This document shows positions 1 through 9,033 of a stretch of DNA of 64,000 bases, piece after piece. The stretch lies in NCBI GenBank assembly GCA_963846715.1, contig CAWJXA010000013.1, forward strand, positions 1 to 64,000, in the 5' to 3' direction. Positions within the stretch are counted from its first letter, which is position 1. The number at the start of each line of letters is the position of its first letter. The position numbers and the translations under genes were made by a program. Source of the stretch: Bog-257 sp963846715. Lineage in GTDB: Bacteria; Acidobacteriota; Terriglobia; Terriglobales; Acidobacteriaceae. The notes below the pieces were generated by a model. That model was not told the DNA's origin. It saw nothing but the letters and a program-made list of their open reading frames with translations, and did not search any database.

Positions 1-2180
1 GAAGCGCTCCCGATCTATTCGGGAGGGCTTGGCAATGTGGCCGGGGATCAGCTCAAAGCTGCCAGCGATCTGGGAGTGCCGGTAGTGGGCGTAGGGCTGC
101 TCTACCAACAAGGCTATTTTCGCCAGGTGATCGACAAGGACGGATCCCAACAGGCTTTGTATCCGTACAACGACCCCGGACAGTTGCCGATCACGCCTTT
201 GCGCCACCCCAATGGGGAGTGGCTGCGGTTGGAAATCGCCCTACCGGGTTACTCGGTCTGGCTGCGCGCCTGGCAGGTACAGGTCGGCAGAGTGAAGCTT
301 TACCTGTTGGACAGCAATGATGCGGCGAATTTTCCGGCTCATCGTGGCATCACCAGCGAACTCTATGGAGGCGGCCCCAGTTGCGCCTCAAGCAGGAACT
401 GCTACTCGGAATTGGCGGATGGCGATTGCTCCGCGCGCTCGGTATCGAACCGGAAGTCTGTCACTTGAATGAAGGACATGCAGCGTTCGCCGTGCTGGAA
501 CGTGCCCGCAGCTTCATGGCAGAGACCGGACAGCCCTTCGAAGTCGCACTGGAGGCCACGCGAGCAGGAAACCTCTTCACCACGCACACGGCAGTGGCCG
601 CCGGTTTTGACCGATTCGCTCCAGACCTCATCGAGCAATACCTTGGCTGGTATGCCGAAAAGAGGCTCGGCGTTACCCTTCGCGATTTACTGGCCCTCGG
701 CCGCCAGAATCCGAACGACTCGTCGGAAACCTTCAACATGGCCTACCTGGCAATCCGGGGAAGCGGAGCCGTCAATGGGGTGAGTCGCCTGCATGGGGAA
801 GTCAGCCGTCACCTCTTTCGGTCCCTGTTTCCGCGCTGGCCGGAGGAAGAAATCCCCGTCGGCCACGTGACCAACGGAGTGCATATGCCGACCTGGGACT
901 CTGCTCCGGCCGACGATTTGTGGACGGCAGCCTGTGGCAAGAAGCGTTGGCTGGGGACAACGGAGAACTTGGAGCAGGACATTCGGGGAGTCTCCGATGC
1001 CGTGCTCTGGAAGTTTCGCACTGACGCCAGCAGGTCGCTCGTTGAATATGCTCGCGAACGATTGTCGCGGCAACTCGCTGCCTCAGGTGCGCCGCCCGCA
1101 GAAGTGGAATATGCCAGGCACCTGTTCGATCCCAACGCCCTGACACTAGGTTTTGCGCGCCGCTTCGCGACCTACAAGAGACCGAACCTCTTGCTGCACG
1201 ATCCACAGCGACTCATTCGTTTGTTGACCAATTCTCAGCGCCCGGTGCAACTCATCATCGCCGGCAAGGCCCATCCCGAGGACCTAGCCGGGCAAGCCCT
1301 GATCCATGAATGGATAAGTTTCATCCGGCAACCAGAGGCCAGGCCCCACGTCGTCTTTCTGAGCGATTACGACATGCTGTTAACGGAGCGCCTGGTGCAG
1401 GGAGTGGACGTCTGGATCAACACGCCACGGCGACCCTGGGAGGCTTGTGGAACGAGCGGGATGAAAGTGCTTGTCAATGGCGGCATCAACCTCTCGGAAT
1501 TGGACGGCTGGTGGGCGGAAGCCTATACGCCAGAAGTGGGATGGGCACTGGGGGACGGCCAGGAACACGGTGACGATCCCGCTTGGGACGCCGTCGAAGC
1601 GGGCGCCCTCTACGACCTGCTCGAACGCGAAGTGATCCCTGAGTTCTATAACCGAGACCAGCACGGCATTCCCGTCGCATGGGTCAAGCGGATGCGGGAA
1701 AGCATGGCATGCTTGACGCCGCGTTTCTCCGCAAGCCGCGCGGTGCGCGAATACACCGAACAACACTACCTCCCCGCTGCTACCGCCTACTATTTGCGCA
1801 TTGCCAACCAAGGTGCAGTCGGCAGGCAAATCGTCGATTGGCAGCACGCGGTGGATCGGAATTGGGGCTCATTGCGCTTGGAAGACCTGCGGGTGGAAAC
1901 CAACGCAGACCACCACTTGTTTGCAATCGAGATTTTTCTGAACGATATCGACCCGAATGCCGTGCGGGTAGAGCTTTATGCTGACGGAATCAACGGCGGC
2001 GATCCCGTACGGGAGGAAATGAAGTGTGCGCAAGTATCTGCTGACGCATCCCGCCGCCACGCTTATCACGCAACGGTACCCGCTACGCGTCCAGCCAACG
2101 ACTACACGGTGCGAGTGATTCCGGAGCACTCCGGAGTAAAGGTTCCGTTGGAATGCTCTCGAATCCTGTGGCAGCGATGA
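1..2180 (+). CDS. glgP: Alpha-glucan (glycogen/maltodextrin) phosphorylase, 5'-partial and frameshifted
   Basis: Releases glucose-1-phosphate from alpha-1,4-glucans in the cytoplasm. The reading frame is open from base 1, so the N-terminus lies outside the window. The first part, with the family's SGGLGNVAGD segment, runs in frame 1 to about 378. The rest (VCHLNEGHAAF and the PLP-lysine motif GTSGMK, lysine codon 1464-1466) is in frame 3. One base is missing at about 376-380, at a run of four C; one more C there would restore GGGP-Q-LRLKQE. Either this copy is a recent pseudogene or the base is a sequencing error, because both halves are otherwise well conserved. Its stop overlaps a small ORF that in turn overlaps ackA, suggesting one transcript. 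Family assignment is firm; integrity is uncertain. Confidence 0.85.
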
Positions 2181-2338
2181 TGAAAACGCCCCAACACCGA
2201 TTGCTTCATTTCATCTCGGAGATCTCCGCGAGCATCGACCTTCAGGCGAACTCCTTTCCGCGCTTGGGAACTCAGGAAAAAGTAGTAGTGGCTAGCGTCG
2301 CCATTCTTAGCCGTGATGACGAAGGAGTCATAGCATGA
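2177..2338 (+). CDS. Putative small protein between glgP and ackA (53 aa)
   Basis: I do not recognise this protein. It begins at an ATG overlapping the glgP stop (ATGA) and ends at a TGA overlapping the ackA start (ATGA). Two such 4-base overlaps are what translationally coupled genes show, and they are the main reason to list it. The product would be short, without a transmembrane segment or metal motif. Alternatively this is a 154-bp leader of ackA that happens to be open. Confidence 0.3.
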   Translation: MMKTPQHRLLHFISEISASIDLQANSFPRLGTQEKVVVASVAILSRDDEGVIA

Positions 2339-3528
2339 AACCAGCTAACCCAAGCATCCTGACTATCAATGGCGGTTCGTCGAGCATCAAGTTCGCGCTG
2401 TTCGAAGCTGGCGACTCCCTCCGACGGATCTTCGAGGGCGTGATTGAGCGAATTGGGCTACCGGAGGCCACTCTGCGAGTGAAAAGTTCGAATCAGGCAG
2501 ACAACTTTTCGCGACCAGTGACGGCGCCGGATCATACCGTAGCGGTGGGCGTTCTAATGGATTGGATCGTGGAGCGTTGCGGGCGTGACGCGTTGGCTGC
2601 GGTTGGGCATCGCGTGGTGGACGGCGGGCCGAAGTATTACGAGCCGCAGCGAATCACTGCGGAAATGGTTGAAGAGCTGCGTCGGCTCAGTCCGTTCGAT
2701 CCTGACCATATGCCGGAGGAGATTTTATTGACCGAGGCGTTTCATCGCCGCTTTCCCGATCTGCCCCAAGTGGCGTGCTTCGACACGGCCTTTCACCATG
2801 ATATGCCGCGCGTGGCCCAGATCCTGCCAATCCCGCGGCGCTACGAAGCGGAGGGGGTGCGTCGTTACGGATTTCACGGCTTGTCCTACGCGTTCTTAAT
2901 GGAGGAACTCGCCCGCCTCGGCGATCAGGCGGCAACGAACGGCAAGGTTATCCTTGGCCATCTCGGAAACGGTGCGAGCCTCGCGGCGGTGCGCAACGGC
3001 AAGTCCGTTGACACAAGCATGAGTTTCACCCCGACCGCCGGCGTGCCCATGAGTACCCGCTCAGGCGATCTCGATCCCGGGCTGGTCTGGTATCTGACGC
3101 GCACGGAAAAAATGAGCGCCAAGCAATTTAACGAAATGGTCAATTTCCATTCCGGGCTGCTCGGCGTGTCCGAGACTAGTTCCGACATGCGAGACTTGCT
3201 CGACCGTGAAGCGCAGGACGTGCGCGCGGCTGAAGCGGTCGCGCTGTTTTGCTACCAAGTCAAGAAATGGATCGGTGCATTCACGGCTGCGTTGGGCGGA
3301 CTGGACACGCTGGTGTTCGCTGGTGGCATCGGAGAGAATGCGCCCGCGGTCCGCGCCCGCATTTGCGATGGGCTGGGATTTCTTGGAATTGAACTCGAGG
3401 CAAAGCATAACGCAGCGAATGAGGACGTCATTTCCGCGGCAGCAAGCCGGGTGTCGGTCCGCGTCGTTCGCACGGACGAAGAACGCATGATAGCCAAGAC
3501 GGTCTGCCGCGTTCTCGGCCTTGGCTGA
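2335..3528 (+). CDS. ackA: Acetate kinase
   Basis: Interconverts acetyl phosphate plus ADP with acetate plus ATP. At 397 aa it has the normal family length. The N-terminal phosphate-binding loop reads NGGSSSIKFALF (about residues 10-21); DTAFH, GVPMSTRSGDLDPG and the C-terminal GGIGENAP segment of the sugar kinase/Hsp70/actin fold are all present. The start is supported by GGAG in 'gaaggagtcatagc' just before the ATG. With glgP upstream it could conserve energy from glycogen carbon if a phosphoketolase lies further upstream; none is visible here. Downstream it converges with the PRTRC genes. Confidence 0.95.
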   Translation: MKPANPSILTINGGSSSIKFALFEAGDSLRRIFEGVIERIGLPEATLRVKSSNQADNFSRPVTAPDHTVAVGVLMDWIVERCGRDALAAVGHRVVDGGPKYYEPQRITAEMVEELRRLSPFDPDHMPEEILLTEAFHRRFPDLPQVACFDTAFHHDMPRVAQILPIPRRYEAEGVRRYGFHGLSYAFLMEELARLGDQAATNGKVILGHLGNGASLAAVRNGKSVDTSMSFTPTAGVPMSTRSGDLDPGLVWYLTRTEKMSAKQFNEMVNFHSGLLGVSETSSDMRDLLDREAQDVRAAEAVALFCYQVKKWIGAFTAALGGLDTLVFAGGIGENAPAVRARICDGLGFLGIELEAKHNAANEDVISAAASRVSVRVVRTDEERMIAKTVCRVLGLG

Positions 3529-3670
3529 AGAATTTCGGCAAGCTGAGGCGTGTGGCTTCCCGAAAGCCCTCGAGTGGGTCGAGTAATCAAGGATGCCAGT
3601 AACAGAGAGGGCCTTCAGGCGTCATCGTAGTGCGGTCTATTAATTTCTTGATTGTCCTCCTGAGACGTTC

Positions 3671-4398
3671 TTAACGAGCAAAGGCACAAGGATGCCTTTT
3701 TTCTGGATTGTAGAAGCCGCCTTGATACAACAACGAACCGTGCCGCAGTAGCTGTGTCAGCATCGCCAGAGCCTGGTATCCAAGGGTTTGATTGATAAAT
3801 GGCTCTTGCCGGGTGAGCGCCTCGGCGGCACTGCACGAGGGTTGATCATCTTCGTTCTTTTTGGTCGAGACGATCTCCGGGTACAACTCAGCGACGGTCG
3901 AAGCCGATTCTTGTTCTTCTTGTTTGCCGAATTGCTCGGCTGCCCCAGAACGAATTGTCCGTTCGACGAGTTATTCCCCAGATCGAGCCAATACAGCACT
4001 CGGGATCGCAGCGCCCACCGGTTGATCGCGCCTCGGGCTTTGCGGGTATCCACGCACCCGATAAGGATGTCGACCTGAGTACCGTTCTTGAGCTGTTCGA
4101 TTCTTCCCTGCATGCCCTGCCAGCTGAAGCCCCAGAACATGTTCGCGCGATGTGCCAGGACGACTGCCTTTGAGAGACCAATCTCGGTTCGGCAGAAAGG
4201 CTGGCGCACGCAGTTGGTTGCGCTTACCGTCTCGGGATCGATGAGCGTGACATTCAGGCCTCCGGGATGTCCGAACGCAAGAAGAGCTTGATGCAGGTAC
4301 GGCAGTCCGGCTGCGATGGCGCTGCCGTTTCCGCCGCAGCCGACTACCAGTATGTTGATCGGCCGCTCGAACAGCTGCGGATCAGGTGTATGGGTCAT
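3671..4398 (-). CDS. PRTRC system ThiF-family protein, frameshifted
   Basis: An E1/ThiF-type NAD/ATP-binding-fold protein of the PRTRC (ParB-related, ThiF-related cassette) system; its biochemical role is unknown. The N-terminal half has the nucleotide loop VVGCGGNGSAIA and the later IGCVDTRKARGAIN segment. After ...KNKNRL the frame breaks at about 3899-3901, where one base appears to be missing. The C-terminal part then continues in another frame with LYPEIV, DDQPSCSAAEAL and FINQT, typical of PRTRC ThiF proteins, to a TAA at 3671. Restored length is about 242 aa. The start overlaps the end of PRTRC-B by four bases. Read literally, the unshifted frame would end at 3757 with an unrelated basic tail. 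Confidence 0.8.
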
Positions 4399-5114
4399 CT
4401 TCGTTCCGCCTCAAGTTTTCTCAGATAGTCCTGTACCGTTTCCGTTGGGATGAGTGCCGAAGACTGGAAGCGTTTCTTCCCGACCAGGCTCTTCCATAAT
4501 GCGGTGGTGCCGCCCTTTCTTGTGGTTAAGCGGCCTGCCCCTCCGGGGTGGGTAAATTCGCTTTGAAAGAACGCCTGTTGCCAAGTGGGAATGGAAGCGA
4601 CAGAAAGGGACCTGGGAACGCGCATGGTGCCATGGCAGACCCTTCCGTCGTTGTCGATGTTCCAGTAGGGCGCTGCGGCAAGTTTGGTTCCGGCAATTGG
4701 GCTTTTGTTCTCCGGAAGCGCGCGCACGAACAGCACGCTGTCACGGACCGCGAATAGCAGAGCGGGATGCGGAAAGAGTTTGCCGGAAACATCTGCCAGC
4801 TCCGATCCTTTGCGAAAGAACATTGGCCGAATCGATGCCTGCGTCCACCATGCGATGAGCTCAGGCGTCCGGGCGATTACGTTTTCGGGAAGGTACTCGG
4901 CCTGGCTGGTGGTGCCGATTTGGTTCGTGAGCTCCCGGAGAGCCGCGGTGCTGAGTAGCTGTCCGGCCCCTAGTGCTGGTGCACCGTTGATCTCGGCCTG
5001 CACTACCCCGTGTACTGTCACCATGACCCGGTTGCCGTTTTCATTTCGGTACAGCAGGACAGCCTGGTAGAGCTTCAGGTCTATTTCGCTTCCGACATCA
5101 ATGCCGAACCGCAC
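4395..5114 (-). CDS. PRTRC system protein B
   Basis: A 239-aa member of the PRTRC-B family, found in plasmids and integrative elements as part of a multi-gene cassette of unknown function. Recognised from the C-terminal half: PYWNIDNDGRVCHGTMRVP, then a WQQAFFQSEFTHPGGAGRLT stretch and an LWKSLVGKKRF region. The start is a GTG behind a GGGGGAAG ribosome site. It overlaps the ThiF-type gene by four bases. Upstream, the divergent toxin-antitoxin pair and an IS21 element separate it from PRTRC-F. Confidence 0.8.
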   Translation of the reverse strand: MRFGIDVGSEIDLKLYQAVLLYRNENGNRVMVTVHGVVQAEINGAPALGAGQLLSTAALRELTNQIGTTSQAEYLPENVIARTPELIAWWTQASIRPMFFRKGSELADVSGKLFPHPALLFAVRDSVLFVRALPENKSPIAGTKLAAAPYWNIDNDGRVCHGTMRVPRSLSVASIPTWQQAFFQSEFTHPGGAGRLTTRKGGTTALWKSLVGKKRFQSSALIPTETVQDYLRKLEAERR

Positions 5115-5258
5115 ATTTGCTTCCCCCTATTCGTTAACGTTTTCAATCAGAATGGTTTACGCCGTAGTCTGTCGCCGGATCCCTCAAATGGGAGTCGGCC
5201 GGCACTATAGGCAGGCCGTGACCACCGAGCACAGTCCATTGCTTATATGTCTTTCGAC

Positions 5259-5302
5259 TATTTCGTTTATTGCATCTATTTCGATTAAGTGATAATATTT
5301 CG
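5259..5302 (+). promoter_or_regulatory. Three TATTTCG repeats with a -10-like box upstream of the antitoxin
   Basis: TATTTCG occurs at 5259-5265, 5277-5283 and 5296-5302, spaced 18 and 19 bases. A -10-like GATAAT lies at 5291-5296, 29 bases before the antitoxin ATG. Regular repeats over the promoter fit an autoregulatory operator of a toxin-antitoxin operon. The tract is more AT-rich than its surroundings. Confidence 0.4.
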
Positions 5303-5324
5303 CTTGGATAGAGGAGAGATTTTC

Positions 5325-5780
5325 ATGCTTGGCGCAACCGTTACGATGCCCCCCTCCGACGAGGATCAGATTCGAGAGCTCAATAGGATGCTGCAGCTGG
5401 GCACCCCCGCTCTTCTCGGGCCACAGGGTGAACGGATAGGACTTCCGGAAAGTGTTTATCACGTCCTCAAGGACGTAGTGCGGAACATGGCGGCGGGACG
5501 TGCGATCATGCTTGTTCCTCAGCAACAGCAACTCACAACTCAAGCTGCGGCAAATATGCTGGGATTCTCACGTCCACATCTGATTAAGCTTCTAGAATCG
5601 GGGGCAATCCCATTCCAGAAGGTCGGACACCATCGTCGTCTCATGCTGAAAGACGTTTTGGCATTTCAGAAGAAGAGAGATGTTGAACGTAGGGCCGCAC
5701 TGAACGAACTCGCTCGCGCGGAGTTCAAGGAAGGGATGTACGAAGGTACAGGTATCCCCGAAGGGGAAAGCGACGAGTGA
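5325..5780 (+). CDS. Antitoxin-like protein with excisionase/MerR-type helix-turn-helix
   Basis: A 151-aa protein. The N-terminal third is unassigned. A helix-turn-helix at about residues 73-118 (TTQAAANMLGFSRPHLIKLL, then VGHHRRLMLKDVLAF) is of the excisionase/HTH_17 type often paired with PIN toxins. The ATG at 5325 is preferred over an upstream start because GGAGAG precedes it. The stop overlaps the next gene's GTG start (GTGA), so antitoxin and toxin are translationally coupled. By family logic it would neutralise the PIN protein and repress its own promoter. Confidence 0.75.
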   Translation: MLGATVTMPPSDEDQIRELNRMLQLGTPALLGPQGERIGLPESVYHVLKDVVRNMAAGRAIMLVPQQQQLTTQAAANMLGFSRPHLIKLLESGAIPFQKVGHHRRLMLKDVLAFQKKRDVERRAALNELARAEFKEGMYEGTGIPEGESDE

Positions 5781-6280
5781 AATCGGATTACTCCGCAGTT
5801 CTTGACGCTTGCGTCCTGCTCCCGATGCCTCTCGCAGACACACTCTTGAGAATGGCCGAGACACCTCGGCTGTATCTGCCGAAATGGTCGGATGCAATCA
5901 TGGCCGAGGTGTCCCGAAACCTGCAACAGAAATGGAACAAGACTCGAGAACAGGCGGAGCGAAGGGAGAAGGTGCTACGTGAACACTTTCCCGAAGCCTG
6001 GGTGGAAGGCTATGAGCCGCTCATTTCCGCGATGACAAATGATCCGAAAGATCGCCACGTGGTGGCGGCCGCTGTGAGTTCGGGGAGCAAGCTCATCGTC
6101 ACCTATAACGCTAAGGACTTTCCAATCGAATCTCTGGAGCCGTGGGGCATCGAGCGACAAGGCCCGTCAACCTTCCTCATCAACCTCTATGACTTGGCTC
6201 CGGGGATCGCAGCGCGAAAACTCAGCGAACAGGCCCAAAACGTAGGAATGTCCCTCGTGTCAAGGGCGGAGCAAAACTAG
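5777..6280 (+). CDS. PIN-domain toxin (VapC-like ribonuclease)
   Basis: A 167-aa PIN-domain protein, presumably a metal-dependent RNA nuclease. The acidic residues expected of the fold are visible: Asp in LDACVLL near the N-terminus, Glu in AIMAEVSRNL, Asp in NDPKDRHVVAAA and the late TYNAKDFP segment. It starts with GTG overlapping the antitoxin stop. It ends at a TAG only six bases before an IS21 element, so the coding region was not broken by the insertion. The target RNA cannot be inferred. Confidence 0.8.
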   Translation: MKSDYSAVLDACVLLPMPLADTLLRMAETPRLYLPKWSDAIMAEVSRNLQQKWNKTREQAERREKVLREHFPEAWVEGYEPLISAMTNDPKDRHVVAAAVSSGSKLIVTYNAKDFPIESLEPWGIERQGPSTFLINLYDLAPGIAARKLSEQAQNVGMSLVSRAEQN

Positions 6281-6285
6281 ACCAC

Positions 6286-6307
6286 TGCGGCGGAGTAAAA
6301 GTAGACC
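6286..6307 (+). repeat. IS21 left terminal inverted repeat
   Basis: This 22-bp sequence begins TGCGGCGGAG and ends GTAGACC. It matches the reverse complement of 8837-8858 at every position. Confidence 0.9.
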
Positions 6308-6449
6308 AGTTGAACATGTAGGAGATCGGGGATTGTCGGGGAGGAGGACGTCTGGAGCGAAGGCCTGCGCCGCCTGCAAGGCGGCGCGTTAAGGCCGTAG
6401 CGGAAGACGTTCTCCTCCCCGAGGCTTGTACGCCATAGGGGTTGGCGGA

Positions 6450-7242
6450 TCAGGCGTTCGGCTGTGAGCCTCGCTTGCGCTTGCTTTGTTTGAGCCGGTA
6501 GCTCTCGCCGTTCATCTCCAGGATATGAACATGGTGGGTGAGTCGGTCCAGCAGGGCTCCGGTCAGCCGTTCCGATCCGAGAACTTCGGTCCACTCTTGG
6601 AAGGGCAGATTGCTGGTCACCAGTGTCGAGCCGCGTTCGTAGCGTTGGCTGAAGACCTCGAAGAGCAACTCGGCACCGGCCTTCGACAGCGGCACGAATC
6701 CCAGTTCATCGACGATCAGCAGTTCGTAGCTGGCCATTTGCTTCTGATAGCGCAGCAGCCGTTTCTCATCCCGGGCTTCCAGCAGCTCGTGTACCATCGC
6801 CGCCGCCGTGGTGAAGCGTACGCGATGGCCATGTTGGCAGGCCGATAGTCCGAGAGCCAGCGCGAGGTGCGTCTTCCCAGTACCACTGTTGCCCAGCAAC
6901 AACACGTTTTCGCGCTGCAGCAAGAACTGGCACCGTGCCAGCTCCAGGACCAGCGCCTTGTTGACTGCCGGGATAGCGGGGAAACTCAAAGGTGTCCAGG
7001 CTCTTGACCACCGGAAAACGTGCCTGATGAATACGGCGTTCGGTGGCCCGCCGTTCGCGGTCCAGCAGTTCTTGTTCCGTCAACCGCAACAGGTAACGCG
7101 GATAATCGACACTCTCGGCGGCGCACTGCCGCGCCACTTTGTCGTACTCGCGCAGAAAGGTTGGCAGGCGCAACTGTTTCAGATGATGTTCCAGTAGCAC
7201 CTGCGGCGTGTCGGCGGGCGCAGGGTTTGCTTCACGGCTCAT
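6450..7242 (-). CDS. istB: IS21 helper ATPase IstB, frameshifted
   Basis: AAA+ (DnaA/DnaC-like) ATPase that assists IS21 transposition. The N-terminal part (starting MSREANPAPAD) has the LRLPTFLREY segment; the C-terminal part has Walker A GNSGTGKTHLA, Walker B LLIVDELGFVP and the STLVTSNLPF motif. The two parts lie in different frames; one extra C in the CCCC at about 6982-6985 explains it, and removing it gives SLDTFEFPAIPAVNK and 263 aa, a normal IstB length. The start overlaps the istA stop (ATGA). Frameshifts in both IS genes could be decay or sequencing error. Confidence 0.85.
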
Positions 7243-8802
7243 CGTGCCACCTCGCCCCCTGACGTTTTCGGGGCCGCTATGGTCGGCGCGGAAAGCAGCG
7301 TCATGTAGTCCGCCGCCTGCGTGGTCTGTACTTCAGCCAGCGGCAGATGCGGATAGTTCTCCAGATCCAGGCGCGGCGCTCGCCGCTCGATGCGACACAG
7401 CAGCAGATGCTTGACCGCGTCGAAACTGATCGTACCCAGACCCAGCGCATCCAGGATGGCCCGCTCGACCTCTGGCAAAGAAAACGTTTCCAACAGACGC
7501 AGCACCTGCACATACTCCCGTTTGCCGCCCTTGCTTAGTCGTGCTTCCAGCAGCCGTCGTAGACGGGCGAAGCATTCCGGCAAGTCCCAGTCCACCAGCG
7601 GCGCGGCTTGATCTAGGGCCCGTGCCTTCTGTTCCAACAGAGCCAGATAATGCAGCGGATCGAAGACCATATCTTCGCCCTGATAGCTTCTGCGATGGCG
7701 GGCAATCACCTGGCTGCCGCAGACGATCACCACCTGGTGCACGTAGCCCTTTACCAGCACATCGCGATGCCCATACTCGGTCGGTACCGAGTAATCGTTG
7801 GTGCGATAGCGCACCAGCGACATCGAACTCACTCGCGCCACCCGCTTCTCGCAGGCTTCGTACTCACTGTTCGGCAGGGGCAACAAGGCCGCCCCGTCCC
7901 GCTCAAAGCGTTCTCCAATCGTCTCCTGGTGGCCGCGTAGCTTTCGTGCTCGCCGCTGGCGGCAGGCCGCCAGTAACCGCTGGTTCAACTCGTCCCAACT
8001 GGCTACCCTTGGAATCGGCACCAGAAAGTTTCGCCGTGCGTATCCCACCAAGCCTTCTACTTTGCCTTTGTCATTGCCCTTCGCCGGACGTCCAAACTTG
8101 TCCGCAAATAGATAGTGACTCTGCAACTCGGAGAACGCCCTCGTCTTCTGCCGAGTGCCGTCACCCAGAATCCGCGCCACTGCCAGTTTCGTGTTGTCAT
8201 ACAGAATCGAGGTGGGAACCCCGCCAAAGTAAGCGAAGGCCTGAATGTGCCCTTCTAGGAAAGCTTCTGTCGTCTCTGCCGGAAACGCCATGACGAAGCA
8301 GTCGTCCGAGTGGGGCAGGTCGATCGCCAAGTAGTGGGCCTTCTGCTGCTCGCCACCGACGATCACCAGCAGCCTCGCCGAAGTCGGCCTGTGCCGTCCC
8401 CGCCGCGTGCACCAGAGGAATGAACACCTCTCGCTGGCGCAGTGAGGCCGAACGCACATAGTCCTTGACGATCGTGTAGCCGCCGCCAAACGCGTGCTCC
8501 GCCCGTAGGCGATCAAAGATCCGCTTGGCGGTGTGCCGCTGTTTCGCTGGTTGGGTCTTGTCTTCTTCCAGAATGGCGTCGATCACGCCCAGCCATGGCC
8601 CCAGTTTAGGCCGCTTCACCGGTTCTTTCCGCCGGTAGCCCGGCGGAATCGAATAACCCAGCATCTTGCGCACGGTCACCCGTGCCAGTCCGAACTCTCG
8701 CGCTACCGAACGTTGACTTCTGCCCTCTACCAGAACCGCTCGCCGTATACGCCCATAGATCTCCACCTGGAACATCCCTCCGGTGTTCCACGAAGCAGCC
8801 AC
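7239..8802 (-). CDS. istA: IS21 transposase IstA, frameshifted
   Basis: DDE transposase of the IS21 family. The N-terminus carries a helix-turn-helix (RSQRSVAREFGLARVTVRKM). Catalytic acids are visible as Asp in TAQADFGEA, Asp in ILYDNTK and Glu in GKVEGLVGY. The frame breaks just after ADFGEA at about 8370-8373 by one extra base; removing it joins to LVIVGGEQQKAHY and gives 520 aa, the usual size. Without that correction the protein would lack two of the three catalytic residues. Confidence 0.85.
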
Positions 8803-8836
8803 CTACCACAACCACTTTGTGAAACCAAGATCCGGC

Positions 8837-8858
8837 GGTCTACTTTTACTCCGCCGCA
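8837..8858 (-). repeat. IS21 right terminal inverted repeat
   Basis: Perfect 22-bp inverse copy of the left end, followed directly by the CCAC target duplication. Confidence 0.9.
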
Positions 8859-8885
8859 CCACGCCGCTCTCGCGGCGTCGTGTGG
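8859..8885 (+). terminator. GC-rich palindrome downstream of the toxin gene, interrupted by IS21
   Basis: CACGCCGC-TCTC-GCGGCGTC forms a strong hairpin. If the IS and one CCAC copy are removed, the flanks ACTAG and CCAC on the left also pair with the distal GTGTGGCCTAGT. The pre-insertion site was therefore a long imperfect palindrome right after the toxin stop. It could be a transcription terminator or a protein-binding site; there is no clear U-tract. Confidence 0.45.
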
Positions 8886-9033
8886 CCTAGTATTGCTCCG
8901 GCGCTCTCACCTCGAACAGCTTCTGCTCAAGTTGCAAGTGAACGTGCCTGGATTTGTGGCCTATTTTTGCGAAGAGCAAAGCATTGACATGCAGGGCTGA
9001 CGAGCGGCTGCGAGGCGTCTTTACGTAAGTTAA

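Larger units (their letters stand above)
6286..8858 (-). mobile_element. IS21-family insertion sequence
   Basis: A 2573-bp element bounded by perfect 22-bp inverted repeats at 6286-6307 and 8837-8858, beginning TG and ending CA as expected for the family. It carries istA and istB on the minus strand with a four-base overlap. CCAC lies immediately outside both ends (6282-6285 and 8859-8862), a 4-bp target duplication in the size range of the family. Both transposase genes carry a one-base insertion here, so as written the element could not move. Confidence 0.9.

Noticed and set aside
3529..3670. Left attachment site of the island between ackA and the PRTRC genes
   Set aside because: No copy of the tRNA-Val 3' sequence is present; only a weak hairpin between convergent genes.
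8533..9000. 155-aa plus-strand ORF crossing the right IS21 end
   Set aside because: Mostly antisense to istA; its tail beyond the IS is short and unrecognised.
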